A stretch of 64,000 bases of DNA from NCBI GenBank assembly GCA_002482965.1, contig DLGZ01000052.1:1-64000 (forward strand), in the 5' to 3' direction. Both the position numbers and the translations under genes were made by a program. The notes beneath the pieces were generated by a model that ran no database searches, was not told the origin of the DNA, and worked only from the letters and a program-made list of their open reading frames with translations. Numbering within the stretch: position 1 is the first letter of the stretch; the number at the start of each line of letters is the position of its first letter. Positions 60,600 through 64,000 of this stretch are shown piece after piece. The stretch is from Verrucomicrobiaceae bacterium UBA7681. GTDB taxonomy: Bacteria; Verrucomicrobiota; Verrucomicrobiia; Verrucomicrobiales; Verrucomicrobiaceae.

Positions 60600-61901
60600 A
60601 TGAACGAAACGGCAATGCCAATCGACCCCACCAGCGCCCAGTTTGCCACTGAGCATTTCTTTCGGCATGAGTCGGCGCGCTTGGTGGCCACACTCGCGGG
60701 TCAGTTCGGCGCGCAGCGGCTGCAGTGGGTGGAGGACGTGGTGCAGGAGGCGCTCGTACGTGCGCTGCAGACCTGGCCGTATCGCGGCGTGCCGGACAAT
60801 CCAGCCGCCTGGCTGACACAAACCGCACGCCATCTTGCTCTGGATCAACTGCGCCGTGAGCAACGCTGGAACGAGCGTGAGGAAGGCATCTCCGCAGAGC
60901 AGGCTCGCTGGATGGCCGTGCCGGTGGACAAAGCGCCAAGTGATGATGCCCATCTGCGTGACGACACCCTGCGGCTGATGTTTGTGTGCTGCCACCCGCA
61001 GCTGTCCGCCGAGGCGCAGATCGCGCTGGCCCTGCGAACTTTGTGCGGCCTCAGCCCGGCGGAGATCGCAGCGGCGTTTGTCACCAGCGAGGCCGCGATC
61101 TCGAAGCGGCTCGTGCGCGCACGGCAGCGCATTCGCGAACTGGCGCTGCCCTTTGAACTGCCCGAGGCACATGAACTCCCGCAGCGCCTCGATGCCGTGC
61201 TGGCCTCCCTCTATCTGCTGTTCAATGAAGGCTACAAGGCCAGCAGTGGTGAACATCTGGTGCGCTCCGACCTCTGCCATGAGGCGATCCGGCTCACCGA
61301 ACTGCTGGCCACACATCCCGCCACCGGCCAGCAGCAATGCCACGCCCTTCTGGCGCTCATGCTCCTGAGCGCTTCGCGTCTTCCTGCCCGCACCGATGAT
61401 GCAGGCGGCATCCTCCGTCTGCATGAGCAGGACCGGAGCCTATGGGATCAATCTCTCATCCATCGCGGAATCCAGCATCTGCAGCTCTCCGCACGGGGCG
61501 ACACGCTCACGCAGTATCATCTGGAGGCCGGCATCGCCGCATGTCACAGCACAGCAGCGAACCACGCGGCCACCAATTGGGCGCGGATTCTCACCCTCTA
61601 TGATCAGCTCGTGCAGCTCACGCCCTCACCCGTGGTGGCCTTGAACCGTGCCATCGCCGTGGGGCGCGTGCATGGCGCGCAGTGCGGACTGGAGGCGCTG
61701 GCCGCAGTTCAGGGCCTGGAGGGCTACCTCTCCCTGCACGCCGCACTGGGCACCTTTGCCGCCGAGCTACACCAGCCCCAGGCAGCCGCCGCCCATTACC
61801 GCAGGGCACTCGCCCTCGCCACACTGCCATCGGAACGCAGCTTTTTTGAGCTCCAGATCGCCTCATGTGAAACCGCTTCGCCAGCCAATGCGATAAAATG
61901 A
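60600..61901 (+). CDS. RNA polymerase ECF sigma factor, ECF42-like, with C-terminal extension
   Basis: The 433-residue protein has a sigma-70 region 2 (VVQEALVRALQTWPYRGVPDNPAAWLTQTARHLALDQLRREQRW) and a region 4 (CGLSPAEIAAAFVTSEAAISKRLVRARQRIREL). A helical C-terminal extension of about 230 residues follows (LLFNEGYKASSGEHLVRSDLC; AALGTFAAELHQPQAAAAHYRRALALA). This long TPR-like tail and the YciI/DGPF neighbours are the marks of the ECF42 group. No anti-sigma gene is seen; the tail may regulate the factor itself. Confidence 0.9.
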   Translation: MNETAMPIDPTSAQFATEHFFRHESARLVATLAGQFGAQRLQWVEDVVQEALVRALQTWPYRGVPDNPAAWLTQTARHLALDQLRREQRWNEREEGISAEQARWMAVPVDKAPSDDAHLRDDTLRLMFVCCHPQLSAEAQIALALRTLCGLSPAEIAAAFVTSEAAISKRLVRARQRIRELALPFELPEAHELPQRLDAVLASLYLLFNEGYKASSGEHLVRSDLCHEAIRLTELLATHPATGQQQCHALLALMLLSASRLPARTDDAGGILRLHEQDRSLWDQSLIHRGIQHLQLSARGDTLTQYHLEAGIAACHSTAANHAATNWARILTLYDQLVQLTPSPVVALNRAIAVGRVHGAQCGLEALAAVQGLEGYLSLHAALGTFAAELHQPQAAAAHYRRALALATLPSERSFFELQIASCETASPANAIK

Positions 61902-61999
61902 AAAAACTTTTGTCCCCTTGTCCTTTTTCGCCCAGCCCATTCGTCGTCCCTTTGAAACCTCGACATTCCCCCTTCTGAAAGCCTGCTCCCTCTATCGCC

Positions 62000-62392
62000 A
62001 TGAACACTGAAACTCCCCTCCATGACTACCTCGTCCTCTCGCGCGGCCATTGGGACAAGGACAAGCCCAAGGAGCAGATCGACACGGCCATCACAGATTT
62101 TTATTCCTGGCTGAATCACCACATCGAAGCAGGCAGAATGCGTACAGGCAGCCGCCTCGGTATGGACCACGCCTCCGTCTCAAAGGCAGGCGTCATCACC
62201 GACGGCCCCTTCGGCGAGGCCAAGGAAGTCGTGGGCGGATACTGGTTTGTCAGCGCAGCCAGCCTGCGCGAAGCCGCCGACCTGCTGTCTCACAGCCCCA
62301 CGCTTCCCTGCGGCCTCCATTACGAAGTCCGTCCGCTCGATCCCCTGCTTTGCACGGCCTCTAATCTCACCAACGAAACCCCACCCGCATGA
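62000..62392 (+). CDS. YciI-related (DGPF) protein
   Basis: A 130-residue protein with the DGPF motif intact (VITDGPFGEAKEVVGGYWFVSA). It begins YLVLSRGHWDKDKPKEQIDTA. The family has a ferredoxin-like fold and no settled activity; it is typically controlled by ECF41/42 sigma factors. It overlaps its paralogue by 4 bp. Confidence 0.88.
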   Translation: MNTETPLHDYLVLSRGHWDKDKPKEQIDTAITDFYSWLNHHIEAGRMRTGSRLGMDHASVSKAGVITDGPFGEAKEVVGGYWFVSAASLREAADLLSHSPTLPCGLHYEVRPLDPLLCTASNLTNETPPA

Positions 62393-62781
62393 GTCTCCAA
62401 AACCCCACTGATGAATATCTGCTGCTCATTCGAGGCACTCACTGGAACCACGGCATGTCCCCTTCTGAACTTCAGCATGTGATGACCGACTTTTACGCCT
62501 GGGTGGATCGCCTGGACAAGGCGGGCATCCATCGCGGTGCCCAGCCCCTGATGGAAGAGGGCAAGCTCATCTCCGGCCCGAAGGGAGCGAGCGTGACCGA
62601 CGGCGTCTTTGCCGAGTCCAAAGAAGCCATCGCCGGTTACTTCCGCATCGCCGTGGGCAGCATGGACGAAGCAGTGCGCATCGCCCAGGAGTGCCCCATC
62701 CTCCAATACGGTGCCACCATCGAAGTCCGCCCCATCGCCGACCTCTGCCTTCCGATGGCCGAGGTGAAAGCCTCCCTTTAG
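62389..62781 (+). CDS. YciI-related (DGPF-like) protein, second paralogue
   Basis: A 130-residue paralogue of the preceding protein (YLLLIRGTHWNHGMSPSELQH), in which the DGPF motif reads DGVF (VTDGVFAESKEAIAGYF). The two probably arose by tandem duplication and may form a heteromer. The ATGA overlap with the upstream gene couples their translation. Confidence 0.87.
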   Translation: MSLQNPTDEYLLLIRGTHWNHGMSPSELQHVMTDFYAWVDRLDKAGIHRGAQPLMEEGKLISGPKGASVTDGVFAESKEAIAGYFRIAVGSMDEAVRIAQECPILQYGATIEVRPIADLCLPMAEVKASL

Positions 62782-62812
62782 GAATGATCTCACCACAACC
62801 ACACACACCACC

Positions 62813-63283
62813 ATGAGCACACTCGCCTACCCATCCTTCAGCCCTTACATTACCGTCCATGATGCCACCAAGGCCATCGCCTTTTATCACGCGGCCTTTG
62901 GCGCAACCGAACGCTTCCGTCTCGCCGATGCCTCGTCCGGCAAGATCGGCCATGCCGAGCTCGATCTCCAAGGCAGCCTGCTCATGCTTTCAGATGAAAA
63001 TCCCGCCTGGAACAAGTCCCCTCAAACTCTCGGCGGCACACCCGTGAAATTCTGCCTCATGGTTGAAAACGCAGATGCCGCCATTGAAAAGGCCGTCGCC
63101 GCCGGTGCAACACCGCTCATGCCTGCCAGCGATCAATTCTACGGCTTCCGCAGCGGCTCCGTGCGCGACCCATTCGGCCATGAATGGATGCTCCAGCACG
63201 AGATTGAAAAAGTATCTCCCGAAGAAATGCAGAAGCGCTGGGATGCCATGCTCGGAAAATGCCAGCCTCCCAAAGACCAGTAA
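62813..63283 (+). CDS. VOC family (PhnB-like) protein
   Basis: The 156-residue protein has the glyoxalase/bleomycin-resistance fold in its PhnB form: SFSPYITVHDATKAIAFYHAAFGATERFR near the start, GHAELDLQGSLLMLSDE in the middle, and YGFRSGSVRDPFGHEWMLQHEIE at the end. The metal-ligand pattern of active VOC enzymes is not clearly complete. Enzyme activity is not established. Confidence 0.9.
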   Translation: MSTLAYPSFSPYITVHDATKAIAFYHAAFGATERFRLADASSGKIGHAELDLQGSLLMLSDENPAWNKSPQTLGGTPVKFCLMVENADAAIEKAVAAGATPLMPASDQFYGFRSGSVRDPFGHEWMLQHEIEKVSPEEMQKRWDAMLGKCQPPKDQ

Positions 63284-63323
63284 TCCCTCACCTCATTTTA
63301 TAACTCCGCACTCACCACACACC

Positions 63324-63863
63324 ATGATCAAAAAAATCCTCCTCGGCCTCGTCGCCATCATTGCCGTCATCTGCATCATCGCCTCCTTCCAGTCCGATGA
63401 CATGAACATCACCCGCTCCGCCACCACCACGGCGAGCCCTGAGACGGTCTTCAAAGTGGTGAACGACTTCCGCCAGTGGGATGCATGGTCGCCTTGGTCA
63501 AAGCTGGACCCCACGATGAAGAAATCCCTCGAAGGCCCGCCTGAAGGCGTGGGCGCCATCTACAAGTGGTCCGGCAACAACGAAGTGGGCGAAGGCAGCA
63601 CCACTCTGGTGGAGAGCAAGCCCAATGAGAAAGTCGGCATGAAGCTGGCATTTGTGCATCCCTTTGCTGGCACCAGCGATGTCCAGTTCATCTTCACACC
63701 CGAAGGCACCGGCACCAAGATCACCTGGGCCATGCAGAGCAAGAAGCCCTTCATCGGCAAGATCATGGGCATGTTCATGGACTGCGAAAAAATGTGCGGC
63801 GACCAGTTCCTCGAAGGCCTCGCCAATTTGAAAAAGGTCGCTGAAGCCGCCCCGAAAGCCTGA
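63324..63863 (+). CDS. Membrane-anchored SRPBCC (START-like) protein
   Basis: A 179-residue protein with an N-terminal membrane helix (KKILLGLVAIIAVICIIASF) and a SRPBCC lipid/hydrophobe-binding domain: TTTASPETVFKVVNDFRQWDAWSPWSKLDP and GTGTKITWAMQSKKPFIGKIMGMFMD. The start at 63324 is clear of the VOC gene; the open frame extends upstream to 63063, but overlaps VOC. It probably binds a hydrophobic ligand at the membrane. Confidence 0.88.
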   Translation: MIKKILLGLVAIIAVICIIASFQSDDMNITRSATTTASPETVFKVVNDFRQWDAWSPWSKLDPTMKKSLEGPPEGVGAIYKWSGNNEVGEGSTTLVESKPNEKVGMKLAFVHPFAGTSDVQFIFTPEGTGTKITWAMQSKKPFIGKIMGMFMDCEKMCGDQFLEGLANLKKVAEAAPKA

Positions 63864-63875
63864 CCTGCAACCGCC

Positions 63876-64000
63876 ATGCTCGACCAGCCCACAGCACCCA
63901 TTCTCACTGAGGCTCAGATCGCCGCCGTGATCCACATCACCGTGCCTCGTGATCAGATTCAGCAAGTGATGGGACCCGCCATTCAAGAAGTCATCGCTGC
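63876..64000 (+). CDS. GyrI-like/effector-binding domain protein (3' end outside window)
   Basis: An ATG 12 bp after the SRPBCC stop opens a frame that runs off the window. The 41 visible residues, TEAQIAAVIHITVPRDQIQQ followed by VMGPAIQEVIA, resemble the start of GyrI-like small-molecule-binding domains. It is the apparent last known member of the ECF42 locus. The identity needs the missing part. Confidence 0.5.
   Translation, partial: MLDQPTAPILTEAQIAAVIHITVPRDQIQQVMGPAIQEVIA

Noticed and set aside
1..64000. rRNA genes, prophage or conjugative modules
   Set aside because: None of the usual genes or structured rRNA sequences are seen; only one tRNA and mobile-element remnants are present.

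Overview
The window looks like a GC-rich chromosomal segment of a member of the Verrucomicrobia (PVC group), possibly a Prosthecobacter-like organism. This rests on gene content: an MglA/roadblock module, a Gld-type ABC system with a DUF4340 protein, a planctomycete/verrucomicrobial style nitrate cluster, PQQ-propeller and YHYH secreted proteins, and a sigma factor next to DGPF/YciI proteins. No marker gene is present that would fix the taxon, so this is inference.

Layout. Positions 1-3232 hold a three-gene small-GTPase module: a long Ala/Pro-rich roadblock protein cut by the window edge, an MglA-like GTPase and a second roadblock protein. Positions 3341-11177 carry ApbE, small membrane or exported proteins, a XylR-type regulator, a YHYH protein and a Ski2-like helicase. 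Positions 11188-24920 (minus strand) form one continuous nitrate assimilation operon: an NrtA-like protein without a signal peptide, NrtA, NrtB, two ABC ATPases, an outer-membrane porin, a CysJ-like diflavin reductase, a NirA-type sirohaem reductase, a four-cluster Fe-S/DmsC membrane fusion and a NasA-type nitrate reductase. A divergent LysR gene probably controls it. The order suggests import, reduction of nitrate with membrane-derived electrons, and reduction of nitrite with NAD(P)H electrons.

Positions 25830-29853 hold MgtE, a rhomboid protease and a cobalamin adenosyltransferase. Positions 29854-31900 are an AT-richer gene-poor island with a dense cluster of TAACG words, a 288-bp element with terminal inverted repeats, and a decayed IS630-family transposase. 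Positions 31938-37077 carry a GldA/F/G-like ABC system plus a DUF4340 protein, facing a TPR membrane protein. A tRNA-Asp follows, then the housekeeping run pdxJ-acpS-coaD-yceD-rpmF, and mnmE on the other strand.

Positions 45422-49425 encode a polyprenyl-phosphate sugar-1-phosphate transferase and an O-antigen ligase-like TPR protein. Next come a GNAT acetyltransferase, a PrsW-like membrane protease, a cardiolipin synthase-like enzyme and a rhodanese. From 54216 a ROK regulator faces a tightly coupled LLM monooxygenase and Gfo/Idh/MocA oxidoreductase, with SGNH-like and PQQ-propeller secreted proteins behind them. The right end (59947-64000) is a TetR-ECF sigma-YciI-YciI-VOC-SRPBCC-GyrI-like locus that runs out of the window.

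The best candidates for something little described are the roadblock/MglA module with its nucleoporin-like disordered partner, the membrane-linked assimilatory nitrate pathway with a helix shared by its two nitrite-reduction proteins, and the TAACG-word island.
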